Of a DNA stretch of 32,488 bases, positions 1 through 8,513 are shown piece by piece. The stretch is taken from assembly GCA_036566745.1 (NCBI GenBank), contig DATCVR010000299.1, positions 1 through 32,488 of the forward strand, given 5' to 3'. Source of the DNA: DATCVR01 sp036566745. GTDB lineage: Bacteria; Actinomycetota; Actinomycetes; Jiangellales; Jiangellaceae. The notes beneath the pieces were generated by a model. The model saw nothing but the letters and a program-made list of their open reading frames with translations. It did not search any database and was not told the origin of the DNA. Within the stretch, counting starts at the first letter, position 1, and each line of letters opens with the position of its first letter. Both the position numbers and the translations under genes were made by a program.

Positions 1-886
1 GCGTGAAGAACGGCGCGAAGCGCACCTTGACCACCACCCGCCGCACCGCTCGGCCATCGGCCCGGACGTCGTCGGCGACCTGCTGAGCGATCCGGACCAC
101 CTCGCGCTGGATCTCCGCCCAGTCGCCGACGTTGTGCTGGAAGGTGAACTCGCGGCTGCGCGAGCGGGGAACGTACGGCGTGCTGTCCACCCGCGCGCTG
201 GCCCGGCCCTGCGCCACCCGGACCAGCCACGGACCGATGGCTGGGCCGAACCGGGCGGCCATCGCGTCCGGATCGGCCGTGGCGAGCTGCCGGACGGTGT
301 CGATGCCCTCGGCGGTGAGTTTCCTGGCGGTCTTGGCGCCGATCCCCCACAGCGCGTCGGTCGGGCGCTCGCCGAGGATGTCGAACCAGTTGTCGTCGGT
401 GAGCCGGAAGACGCCTGCGGGTTTGCCGAAGCCGGTGGCGAGCTTGGCCTGCAGCTTGTTCCGTCCGATGCCCACGGAACACTCGAGCCCGGTCGCCGCG
501 CGCACGCGGTCCTGGACGTCGCGGGCCAATGCCTCGGGGTCGCCGGTCTCGGCGCCCAGGAACGCTTCGTCCCAGCCCATCACCTCGACCACGACGTCGA
601 ACGTCCGCAGGGTGGCCATGACCTCGGTCGACGCGGCATCGTAGGCGTCTCGGTCGACCGGCAGGAAGACGGCGTCGGGGCAGCGTCGAACTGCGGTGCG
701 GAGCGGGACGCCGGACTCGACGCCGAAGGCCCGGGCCTCGTAGGAGGCGGTGCTGACCACGCCGCGCTTGGTGGGATCGCCGTCGCCGCCCACGACCACC
801 GGCAATCCGCGCAGCTCAGGGCGGCGCAACACCTCGACCGCCGCGATGAACTGGTCGAGGTCCACGTGCAACACCCACCGGGCCAC
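1..886 (-). CDS. dinB: DinB2-like Y-family DNA polymerase IV (C-terminus off window)
   Basis: Error-prone translesion polymerase; 295 codons are visible and the C-terminal little-finger end lies beyond the left edge. The GTG start at 886 is fixed by an in-frame TGA two codons upstream and by a GGGAG about 12 nt upstream. Visible motifs are LHVDLDQF (metal-ligand D9), SYEARAFGV (about 48-56), GWDEAFL (D106-E107) and a helix-hairpin-helix-like segment with LWGIGAKTARKL. The N-terminus WVLHVDLDQF and the GWDEA motif resemble mycobacterial DinB2 more than E. coli DinB. The residue after F13 is Ile14, where E. coli DinB has its aromatic steric gate and DinB2 has Leu14. No LexA-type box was seen upstream. 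The family call is firm; the DinB2 subtype is inference from motifs. Confidence 0.93.
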   Translation of the reverse strand, partial: MARWVLHVDLDQFIAAVEVLRRPELRGLPVVVGGDGDPTKRGVVSTASYEARAFGVESGVPLRTAVRRCPDAVFLPVDRDAYDAASTEVMATLRTFDVVVEVMGWDEAFLGAETGDPEALARDVQDRVRAATGLECSVGIGRNKLQAKLATGFGKPAGVFRLTDDNWFDILGERPTDALWGIGAKTARKLTAEGIDTVRQLATADPDAMAARFGPAIGPWLVRVAQGRASARVDSTPYVPRSRSREFTFQHNVGDWAEIQREVVRIAQQVADDVRADGRAVRRVVVKVRFAPFFT

Positions 887-953
887 GCCTCATTGTGGCC
901 TCCCAGCTGCGCGCCGGTCCGGGGTAACGTCACAGCCGCGCGTCGCGTGACAC

Positions 954-982
954 TTGCGAAAATATGCAACGGTCGTTACCTC
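954..982 (+). promoter_or_regulatory. possible sigma70-like promoter of the calpain-like gene
   Basis: TTGCGA at 954-959 and TACCTC at 977-982 are separated by 17 bp and end 18 nt before the GTG at 1001. The -10 match is poor. The site lies in the only gap between the divergent dinB and calpain-like genes. Confidence 0.25.
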
Positions 983-1000
983 GGACGTCCGGCGAGCACC

Positions 1001-2008
1001 GTGCCTGACGACGACCTTCACGAGGCGGTCCAGACACTGGAAGCGATCCGTCAGCGGGTGTGGTCGACGAGGACGGCGATCGACTCCGCGGTGAACGGAT
1101 CGTTCAAGGCCATCAACCACAACGTCCAGGACGCATCCACATGGCCACCGCCGGCCCGAGTCCGACGGGCCCTGGGGCTTCATCAGCTGGCGATGCAGCG
1201 GGCCGCGGGGACCATGCGGGACGCCGCTGACGCGGCGCTGGCCGCCGAGGTCGCCGCCCTGACCGACCTCATCCCGGTGCCCGATCCGGCGATTCCGGAC
1301 ACCGTGCGGTATGCGAGCAGCTCGCACCTGCGGATAGCGCCGATGTCGGTCACGGTCCGCACGCCGGAGCAGGGTGACGGACCGACGTGTTCGTTCCACT
1401 CCGCCATGGCCGCGATCTCCCAGGTCAAGGGACGGATGGTGCTGCGCACGGTCCGGCGCGACGCTCACGCCGGCCACGTCATGGTGAGCGTCGGCGACGA
1501 GACGTACGTCTTGGACGAGCGGCTGCCCATGTATCCGGACGACGACATCCTGGTCTTCGGGGCGACCGACGACGACTCCGCCCTCATTCCGTAAGTCGAG
1601 AAGGCGTGGGCTCACCGCCGAGGCGGTTACGAGTCCATCGCCGCCTATCCAGCGGACGTGTTCACGTGGTTCACCGGGCGGGCGGCACAGTTCGACGCCA
1701 TCGCGAACCTGTCCAGCACGGCGTTGCACGCACTGGCGGCCGATCCGGATGTCCCGCTCGTCGCGACCCATCGGCTGGGGCGCCCGCGCGGGCGCCCCAG
1801 CTCGTCGGAGCGACGCACCCACGACCTCGCCGACCGGTACCAGGTCGCCGACGCCGGACCGCACTCGTTCGCGGTGGCCGGCCTCGACGACAACGGCGAC
1901 TGGTTGCTCCAGGACCCGGCTCGCGAGACCCAGCCCAAGCCGCTGCCCGAGCGGGTCCTTCGCCGGCTGTTCTGGCGGCTGGACTGGACCGACCTCACCC
2001 AGCGCTGA
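1001..2008 (+). pseudogene. calpain-family (C2) cysteine protease-like gene with in-frame TAA
   Basis: Reading from GTG 1001, the product is open for 197 codons, stops at TAA 1592-1594, then continues in the same frame to TGA 2006-2008 (335 codons in all). Both halves belong to one calpain-like domain. Before the stop are GDGPTCSFHSA (candidate nucleophile C130) and VLDERLPMYPDDD. After it are VEKAWAHRRGGYES, matching the calpain L-EKAYAK-HG-YE motif, and PHSFAVAG (candidate catalytic His). The third catalytic position reads LQDPAR, an Asp where the family usually has Asn. Residues 1-90 are helical and unassigned. The stop falls where family members carry a hydrophobic residue, so a single substitution could explain it. 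A 28-bp perfect palindrome lies in the second half. The gene could instead be intact with a sequence error. Confidence 0.7.
1774..1801. repeat. 28-bp perfect palindrome inside the calpain-like gene
   Basis: The left arm GCTGGGGCGCCCGC (1774-1787) is followed directly by its exact reverse complement (1788-1801) with no spacer. It encodes the LGRPRGRPS stretch between the substrate-lobe region and the His motif. Confidence 0.9.
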
Positions 2009-2032
2009 CCCGGCATCGGGGACACTGGGACG

Positions 2033-3067
2033 GTGACCTCCGACGCGCATCCGGCCGACGTGCTCCGGCGCATCGCGTACCTGCTCGAACGCGCTCACGA
2101 GCCGACTTACCGCGTGCGGGCGTTCCGGTCGGCCGCCGCGACCGTCGCCGACCTCGGCCTCGCCGAACTGCGTGAGCGCGCCGAGCACGCCCGGCTGACC
2201 GAGCTTCCCGGCATCGGCAAGGTCACCGCCGAGGTCATCACCGAGGCCCTGGCCGACGAGGTCCCCGTCTACCTGCGACGGCTCGAGGCCACCGGCGGCA
2301 CCCCGGTGGCCGAGGGCGGCGCCGAGATCCGAGCCGCGCTCCGGGGCGACCTGCACACCCACTCGAACTGGTCCGACGGCGGCAGCCCGATCGAGGAGAT
2401 GGTCGACGCCGCCGCCGCGCTCGGACACGAGTACGTCGCGCTCACCGACCACTCTCCGCGGCTGACCGTGGCCAACGGCCTGTCGCCGGACCGGCTGCGT
2501 CAACAGCTCGACGTGGTGGCCCGGCTGAACGATCGCCCGGACGGGATCCGGATCCTGTCCGGCATCGAGGTCGACATCAACGAGGACGGCTCGCTCGACC
2601 AGTCGCCGGACCTCCTCGACCGCCTCGACGTCGTGGTCGCCAGCGTCCACTCCAAGCTCCGGATGGAACGCGAGGAGCTGACCCGCCGGATGGTGGTGGC
2701 GATCGCGGACCCCCACACCGACGTGCTCGGACACTGCACCGGGCGGCTGATCATGGGCGATCGCGGCACGCGGCCGGAGTCGACGTTCGACCCGGAGATC
2801 GTGTTCGCGGCGTGCGTCCGATTCGGGGTCGCGGTCGAGATCAACTCACGGCCCGAGCGGCTCGACCCGCCCAAGCGCCTACTGCGGCTGGCCGTCGAGG
2901 CCGGCTGCGTGTTCGCCATCGACACCGACGCGCATGCGCCCGGTCAGCTCGACTGGCAGCCCTTCGGCTGCGAACGCGCGGCGGCGTGCGGGGTGCCGGT
3001 CGAGCGGATCGTGAACACCTGGAGCGCCGACGACCTCCTGGCCTGGACGAACCGGCCAGCCGCCTGA
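2033..3067 (+). CDS. HhH and PHP domain metal-dependent phosphoesterase
   Basis: 344 residues starting at GTG 2033, 24 nt after the calpain-like gene. Residues about 5-85 resemble the N-terminal helical and helix-hairpin-helix region of family X DNA polymerases (LTELPGIGKVTAEVI, 55-69). The C-terminal two thirds is a PHP domain with metal-ligand motifs DLHTHSNWSDG (106-116), LTDHS (137-141), an internal E in GIEVDIN, HSK, and a late DTDAHAP. This is the architecture of the C-terminal part of bacterial PolX without the nucleotidyltransferase core. PHP proteins are trinuclear-metal phosphoesterases such as histidinol phosphatase or DNA-end exonucleases; the substrate here is unknown. The HhH pairing suggests a nucleic-acid role. 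It converges on the AraC-type gene. Confidence 0.85.
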   Translation: MTSDAHPADVLRRIAYLLERAHEPTYRVRAFRSAAATVADLGLAELRERAEHARLTELPGIGKVTAEVITEALADEVPVYLRRLEATGGTPVAEGGAEIRAALRGDLHTHSNWSDGGSPIEEMVDAAAALGHEYVALTDHSPRLTVANGLSPDRLRQQLDVVARLNDRPDGIRILSGIEVDINEDGSLDQSPDLLDRLDVVVASVHSKLRMEREELTRRMVVAIADPHTDVLGHCTGRLIMGDRGTRPESTFDPEIVFAACVRFGVAVEINSRPERLDPPKRLLRLAVEAGCVFAIDTDAHAPGQLDWQPFGCERAAACGVPVERIVNTWSADDLLAWTNRPAA

Positions 3068-3130
3068 CCCGGTGATCGTTGGAAGGAATCGGCTGTCCCG
3101 GCGGCCACCTCGCGCCGATGATCACCGGGT
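3067..3130. terminator. bidirectional hairpin between convergent genes
   Basis: ACCCGGTGATC at 3067-3077 pairs exactly with GATCACCGGGT at 3120-3130. The 42-nt loop and arms overlap the stop codons of both converging genes. There is no U-tract, as is common in actinobacteria. Confidence 0.6.
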
Positions 3131-4120
3131 GGGTGCGGGTGCGATGACTGGTACGCCGGCACGGTCGCTGCGGTAGCGGCTGGGCGAGACGCCGGTGTGG
3201 CGATGGAACAGGGCGCGCAGGTTGGCCGCGGTGCCCATGCCGGTGACGCGGGCGATGGCGGCGACGTCGAGGTCAGTCGTCTCGAGCAGCGCGCGGGCGT
3301 GGTCGATGCGTTCGGCGTGCAACCAGCGCAGCGGCGTCAGGCCGACTTCGGCGAGGAAGCGCCGATGGAACGTGCTGGGGCTCATGGCAGCCCGCGTGGC
3401 CAGCGCCGTGACTGTCAGCGGGCGGTCGAGTCGCTCGATGGCCCAGGCCATGACGTCAGCGATCGAAGTGCCGCTGACCTGCGGAATCGGTCGTTCGATG
3501 AACTGCTGCTGGCCACCGGCGCGATGGGTCGGGAAGACCAGCCGGCGGCTCACCGCCTGGGCGATCGCGGCGCCGTGGTCCGCGCGGATCAGGTGCAGGC
3601 TCAGGTCCATCGCGGCGGCGCTGCCGGCGGCGGTGAGGACGCCGCCGTCGTCGACGAAGAGCACGTCCGGGCGCAGGTCGATGTGGGGGTACCGGTTCCG
3701 GAACTGCTCGGTCCAGCGCCAGTGGGTGGTGACGGTGTGCCCGTCGAGGACTCCGGCCTCGGCGAGGGTGAACGTGCCCGTGCAGAAGCTCACGATCCGC
3801 GCGCCGCGGTGGGCCGCCGCGCGGATGGCGTCGAGGACCTCCGGCGCGAACGGCACCAGCGGGTCGGGCCGGTTCGGGGCGATCACGGTGTCGGCGGCGG
3901 CGACCTCGTCGAGCGTGCCGGGGACGCTCATCGTGAACAGGGCGTCGCGCGTCGTCACGCTCCGCTCGGCGGCACAGGCGACGAAGTCGTACCAGTCGAC
4001 ATCGAGCTCGGGGCGCGGCATGCCGAACAGCTCCATCGCGATGCCCATCTCGAACGGGTTGGAGCCGTTCCCGACGAGCAGCGCGACTCTGTGCCGGTCA
4101 TGCGACGATCCTTGCGACAT
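3122..4120 (-). CDS. GlxA-family transcriptional regulator (DJ-1/PfpI + AraC)
   Basis: 332 residues. Residues about 11-185 form a class-I glutamine-amidotransferase-like (DJ-1/PfpI) domain with the nucleophile-elbow-like segment VSFCTGTFTLAEAG. Residues about 225-320 form an AraC-type double helix-turn-helix, with LATRAAMSPSTFHRRF as the first and VAAIARVTGMGTAANLRALFHRH as the second. Such proteins activate catabolic or stress genes; the ligand is not predictable. It is divergent from the cupin gene with a 52-nt gap that could hold its target promoter. Length is normal for the family. Confidence 0.9.
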   Translation of the reverse strand: MSQGSSHDRHRVALLVGNGSNPFEMGIAMELFGMPRPELDVDWYDFVACAAERSVTTRDALFTMSVPGTLDEVAAADTVIAPNRPDPLVPFAPEVLDAIRAAAHRGARIVSFCTGTFTLAEAGVLDGHTVTTHWRWTEQFRNRYPHIDLRPDVLFVDDGGVLTAAGSAAAMDLSLHLIRADHGAAIAQAVSRRLVFPTHRAGGQQQFIERPIPQVSGTSIADVMAWAIERLDRPLTVTALATRAAMSPSTFHRRFLAEVGLTPLRWLHAERIDHARALLETTDLDVAAIARVTGMGTAANLRALFHRHTGVSPSRYRSDRAGVPVIAPAPTR

Positions 4121-4172
4121 CTGCCATTTCTACTACTCACGCCGCTCGTGTGCCACGGGCCAGGCTGGTGGC

Positions 4173-4565
4173 ATGACCAACGAACCCATCAGTCTCGACG
4201 CCTCGCTCGCCTCGTTCGACGACCTGTGGAGCCCGCGCATCGTCACGCAGGTGAACGACTACGACGTGCGGGTAGCCAAGCTCGAGGGCGACTTCGTCTG
4301 GCACGTCCACGACAACACCGACGAGTTCTTCCTCGTGCTGGACGGCGTCCTCGACATCGGCCTGCGCGAGGACGGCGCCGAGCGAACGGTCACGCTCAAC
4401 CGCGGCGACGTGTTCGTCGTCCCGCGCGGGATCGAGCACCGCCCGTCCACCACCGGCGCGTCGATCCTGCTGTTCGAGCCCACCGGCACGCCCAACACCG
4501 GCGACCGTCACGACGAGGTCCCCGACCACATCACCACCACCGTGGGCCGTGCGCTCGTCCCTTGA
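4173..4565 (+). CDS. small cupin-domain protein
   Basis: 130 residues with a single conserved beta-barrel cupin. Motif 1 is WHVHDNTDEFFLVLDG (two His and one Glu as metal ligands) and motif 2 is RGDVFVVPRGIEHRPS. It probably binds a divalent metal; the substrate is unknown. ATG 4173 is preferred because upstream in-frame codons run through the divergent promoter region. It ends 5 nt from the convergent nitroreductase gene. It may be controlled by the adjacent GlxA-type regulator, inferred from divergent orientation only. Confidence 0.87.
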   Translation: MTNEPISLDASLASFDDLWSPRIVTQVNDYDVRVAKLEGDFVWHVHDNTDEFFLVLDGVLDIGLREDGAERTVTLNRGDVFVVPRGIEHRPSTTGASILLFEPTGTPNTGDRHDEVPDHITTTVGRALVP

Positions 4566-4570
4566 TCGGG

Positions 4571-5227
4571 TCAGGTCAGCGGCGTGCCCCAGCTGTCGAG
4601 GTAGGCGACCTCCTCGACCGGCTGCCGCGGCGCGGGCTTGAAGTCGTCCGCCGTCGTGTAGGCGACGGGAAGCAGGCCGACCTGCGTGACGTCGTCCGGA
4701 ATGCCGAGGATCCGCGCGGCCACGGCCTCGTGTTCGAGGTGGTACGTCGTGAGCGTCGAGCCGAGGCCACGCGAACGCAACGCCAGCTGGAAGCTCCACA
4801 CGGCCGGGAAGATCCCGCCGTAGAGCACGGCATCGCGGACGTTGCGGCCGGTGGGGCGGCCCTGGACGCACGGCACGACCAACACAGGCACCCGCTCGAT
4901 CACCTCGATCAGGTGCCGGCCCGACGCCACCGCACGGGCACCGGCACCCTCGCGGGCCGCCGCTCCCATGGCCGCGACCCGACTCTCCAGGTAGGCGGTG
5001 CCGGCTGCCCGGAACAGCGCGCCCAGCTGGTTCTTGATCTCCTGATCGCGGATGACCAGCCAGCGCCAGTGCTGGACGTTGCCAGGCGAGGGCGCCTGGA
5101 CGGCGAGCCGCAGGCAGTCCGCGATGACCTCGGGCTCGACTTGGCGGTCGAGGTCGAGCTTGCGGCGCACGGAACGCGTCGTGCTCAGCAGATGGTCGGT
5201 GACGGCGGTGTCCATGCCGTCCATCAT
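4571..5227 (-). CDS. nitroreductase-family FMN oxidoreductase
   Basis: 218 residues, typical for the NADPH-dependent nitroreductase fold. N-terminal TTRSVRRKLDLDRQVEP carries the Arg-Ser-Arg type FMN phosphate motif, followed by AVQAPSPGNVQHWRWLVIRD, a common variant of the flavin-binding segment. The RSRGLGSTLTTYHLEHE and LGIPDDVTQVGLLPVAY segments are typical of the C-terminal half. It likely reduces quinones or nitro compounds, or acts as a flavin reductase. The start is ambiguous: ATG at 5227, 5224 or 5215 are all in frame and none has a clear ribosome site. Confidence 0.88.
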   Translation of the reverse strand: MMDGMDTAVTDHLLSTTRSVRRKLDLDRQVEPEVIADCLRLAVQAPSPGNVQHWRWLVIRDQEIKNQLGALFRAAGTAYLESRVAAMGAAAREGAGARAVASGRHLIEVIERVPVLVVPCVQGRPTGRNVRDAVLYGGIFPAVWSFQLALRSRGLGSTLTTYHLEHEAVAARILGIPDDVTQVGLLPVAYTTADDFKPAPRQPVEEVAYLDSWGTPLT

Positions 5228-5347
5228 CGTCGACCGGAGCTGTGCGTCGGCTCCGGTTCAGTGGCGTCCAAAGAGCCCTTGCGGGAAACTACCGCCCTGA
5301 GAATACGTTGGCGGTCCAGCCATCCCCGTTGTGGAGGTCAGAGTTCG

Positions 5348-6346
<999 letters not shown>

Positions 6347-6385
6347 GCCTGCTGAGCGGCGGCCGGACTCAGAACGCGTGGCAGA

Positions 6386-7722
6386 TCACGAACACGGTGC
6401 GTGGCCCGAGGTGTCGCCGTGACCCGTCACGCGATCGATCAGCAGCCATCCGCTGTCGTTCCAGGTCAGCTCGTAGTCCAGCGACCAGTTCGTGCACGCC
6501 TCGCCGTCCGGTCCGTACTCCGGCGCCTGGAGGCTCACGAACTCCAGCCAGACCTCCGCGCCGGTCGGTGTCTCGACGACCGAGAAGAGCTCGAAGTCGA
6601 AGTCGTAGCTGGTCACCACTCCTTCGGCGAACTCCGAAGCGGACAGGCCGCCCTGGAGCCGCGGCGACAGCTGATCGAAAGCGAGCCGGTACTCGCCGGC
6701 GTTGATGCCCCCGAAGTAGCTCGCGAACGTGCTGATGATCGCCGCCTCCAGTTCGTCCGCCTCGTCGATGTCCGGCAACTCCGCCTCCGGCGGTCCGAGC
6801 GGTTCGTCGCAGGCCGCCACCGCGGGATCGGAGAACGAGGAACGGTCGTCGAGGTGGTCCGCGATCACCTCGGCGCGGATCGCGTAGGCCAGGCCGTCCG
6901 CCTCGACGTCCTTGGCCACGACCATCCCGACCACGTCGCCGTCCGCCCGCACGACCGGCCCGCCCGAGTTCCCCGGACTGACGCTCGCGTCGAGCTGGAA
7001 GGAAGGCCACAGCGACGCATCCACCCGCGACGCGGTGCCGGCGGTGATCGTCAAGGGATCGCCGAGCGGGTGGCCGATCACCGCCAAGGCCTCACCGGCG
7101 GCAACGTCGGTGTCGGCGAAGCCGAAGGCATGGCCGTCCAGCTCCCCGGCCAGCTCGAGGACGGCGATGTCGTTCACCTCGTCGGTCCCGATGACCGTCG
7201 CCTGGCGAATCACATCGTCTCGGACCACCGCGACCGATGCCGCCCCCTCGACCACGTGGGCAGCTGTCACGACCTCGTCCTCGGAGACCAGGAACGCCGA
7301 CCCCACACCCGTCCCGTGACACGTCGTGGCCCTCACCATCACGACGCCCGGGCCTACCTCCTGGTAGAGCTCGGCGAAGCCAGGAGCAGGCCCATCGTCC
7401 TCGGCCGCCGGTGGAGACGTGGGTGGGGAGGTCGGGCTGTCTGCGGTCGTCTCGGCGGGCGATGGCGCAGGCGACCGGCTCTCCTGGGCCAGCGGGACGC
7501 GCCCGGCAGGGTCATCGGTGAAGATGCCCCCGTCGACGACCTGTGCGGCGACGACCCCCACGCCGGCGATCACTGCCACGGCCACGACGGTCAGAGCGAC
7601 CCGGACCGGACGGGAGTGTCGCTCGGTGCGCCTGGCGGCAGGTGGTCCGACGTGGGCGTGCCGCAGGCCGAGCAGAAAGCGACTCCCGCATCGAGCTTCG
7701 CACCACACGCAGAGCAATACAT
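6386..7722 (-). pseudogene. zinc-ribbon/trypsin-like serine protease with N-terminal frameshift
   Basis: The long frame (ending 6386) encodes a membrane anchor (VALTVVAVAVIAGVGVV), a Pro/Thr/Ser-rich linker, and an S1C/HtrA-like protease with TAAHVV, NDIAVLEL and PGNSGGPVV as the His, Asp and Ser motifs. It ends in a C-terminal domain of about 120 residues (YFGGINAGEYRLAFDQLS). No PDZ motif is evident. The best start is ATG 7722, preceded by AGAGGGGGA. In its frame it encodes MYCSACGAKLDAGVAFCSAC, a two-CxxC zinc ribbon typical at the N-terminus of such proteins, but that frame stops at 7591-7593 after 43 codons. Joining the two needs a -1 shift before about 7600. A TTG at 7717 could open the long frame directly but loses the ribbon. 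The cause may be an indel mutation, a sequence error or recoding. Confidence 0.75.
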
Positions 7723-7813
7723 CGCGCGTCCCCCTCTCGCGCGCCTTCAGCGTGACACAGACTTCGCGGGGTTACAGGCGAATGCGCAGGTCGGAGCGCC
7801 GTTCAGCGACCGC

Positions 7814-8404
7814 TCAAGGCGACTCGGCGGTGAGGTAGCGCTGGATGGTGGGCCCGAGCCAGGCGAGGACGTCGGCGCGGGACATCGCGACCGCGGGCGG
7901 GAAGCGCAGCACGTACCGGCCCAGCGCCATTCCGAGGATCTGCGAGGCGGCGAGCGCGGCGCGCATCGGCGCCTGCTCGGGACGAGGGCAGATCGCTCGC
8001 GCCACCGGTCCGATCTGATCGCGGAAGATCCCCTGCATCCGCTCGGCTCCGGCCGGGTTGGTGACCCCGACCCGGAGCAGGGCGGTCAGCGTCTCGTCCT
8101 CTTCCCAGCGCCTGAGGAAGTGCTCGACAAGGGCCGCGCCGACTCGGTCGGCGGGCACGGAGGCGAGGTCGGGCAGCCTGAGGTCGAACTCGGACGCGGC
8201 GGCGAACAGGCCCTCCTTGTTGCCGTAGTAGCGCATGACCATCGACGGATCGATGCCGGCGTCCTTGGCGATGGACCGGATGGTGGCGCGGTCGTAGCCG
8301 TCCTGGGCGAAGCGTTCGCGCGCGGCGGTGAGGATCGCGGCGCGGGTGGTGTCGGAGCGTCTGGCCTGGGCGGGCTCGTCGGAAGCCGTCATACCGCCGA
8401 GCAT
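7814..8404 (-). CDS. TetR-family regulator of the adjacent monooxygenase
   Basis: 196 residues. N-terminal HTH: RAAILTAARERFAQDGYDRATIRSIAKDAGIDPSMVMRYYGNKEGLF, the classic TetR recognition segment. The C-terminal ligand domain (about 80-190) resembles the TetR_C_17-like group. It is divergently placed from the FAD monooxygenase across a 109-bp region carrying four 12-bp palindromic sites, which are its likely operators. ATG 8404 would leave almost no leader; the in-frame ATG at 8392 is the alternative. Expected behaviour is ligand-released repression of itself and the monooxygenase. Confidence 0.92.
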   Translation of the reverse strand: MLGGMTASDEPAQARRSDTTRAAILTAARERFAQDGYDRATIRSIAKDAGIDPSMVMRYYGNKEGLFAAASEFDLRLPDLASVPADRVGAALVEHFLRRWEEDETLTALLRVGVTNPAGAERMQGIFRDQIGPVARAICPRPEQAPMRAALAASQILGMALGRYVLRFPPAVAMSRADVLAWLGPTIQRYLTAESP

Positions 8405-8408
8405 AGGT

Positions 8409-8434
8409 CAACAAGTGTTGGCCAACAACTGTTG
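8409..8434. promoter_or_regulatory. TetR operator, proximal pair of 12-bp sites
   Basis: CAACAAGTGTTG (8409-8420) and CAACAACTGTTG (8423-8434) are two CAACA-N2-TGTTG palindromes 14 bp apart. The second overlaps the -35 element of the monooxygenase promoter. The pair sits 5 bp upstream of the ATG 8404 option for the TetR gene. Confidence 0.75.
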
Positions 8435-8461
8435 ACTCGACTGGCGGGTCGCTCCTACGAT
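8432..8461 (+). promoter_or_regulatory. sigma70-like promoter for the FAD monooxygenase
   Basis: TTGACT at 8432-8437 and TACGAT at 8456-8461 with an 18-bp spacer. It is flanked by the two operator pairs, a steric arrangement for repression. Confidence 0.55.
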
Positions 8462-8467
8462 CAATGC

Positions 8468-8493
8468 CAACAAGCGTTGACCAACACGCGTTG
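8468..8493. promoter_or_regulatory. TetR operator, distal pair of 12-bp sites
   Basis: CAACAAGCGTTG (8468-8479) and CAACACGCGTTG (8482-8493), again 14 bp apart, repeat the CAACA-N2-YGTTG design of the first pair. They lie just downstream of the -10 element and upstream of the GGAGGT ribosome site. Confidence 0.75.
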
Positions 8494-8513
8494 GCACGAT
8501 TCTGGAGGTAGAC

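Noticed and set aside
887..1000. SOS (LexA) box upstream of dinB
   Set aside because: No actinobacterial-type CGAAC-N4-GTTCG sequence is present in the gap.
890..2734. Long minus-strand open frame of about 614 codons
   Set aside because: It is antisense to the calpain-like and PHP genes, has no family motif, and reflects high-GC codon bias.
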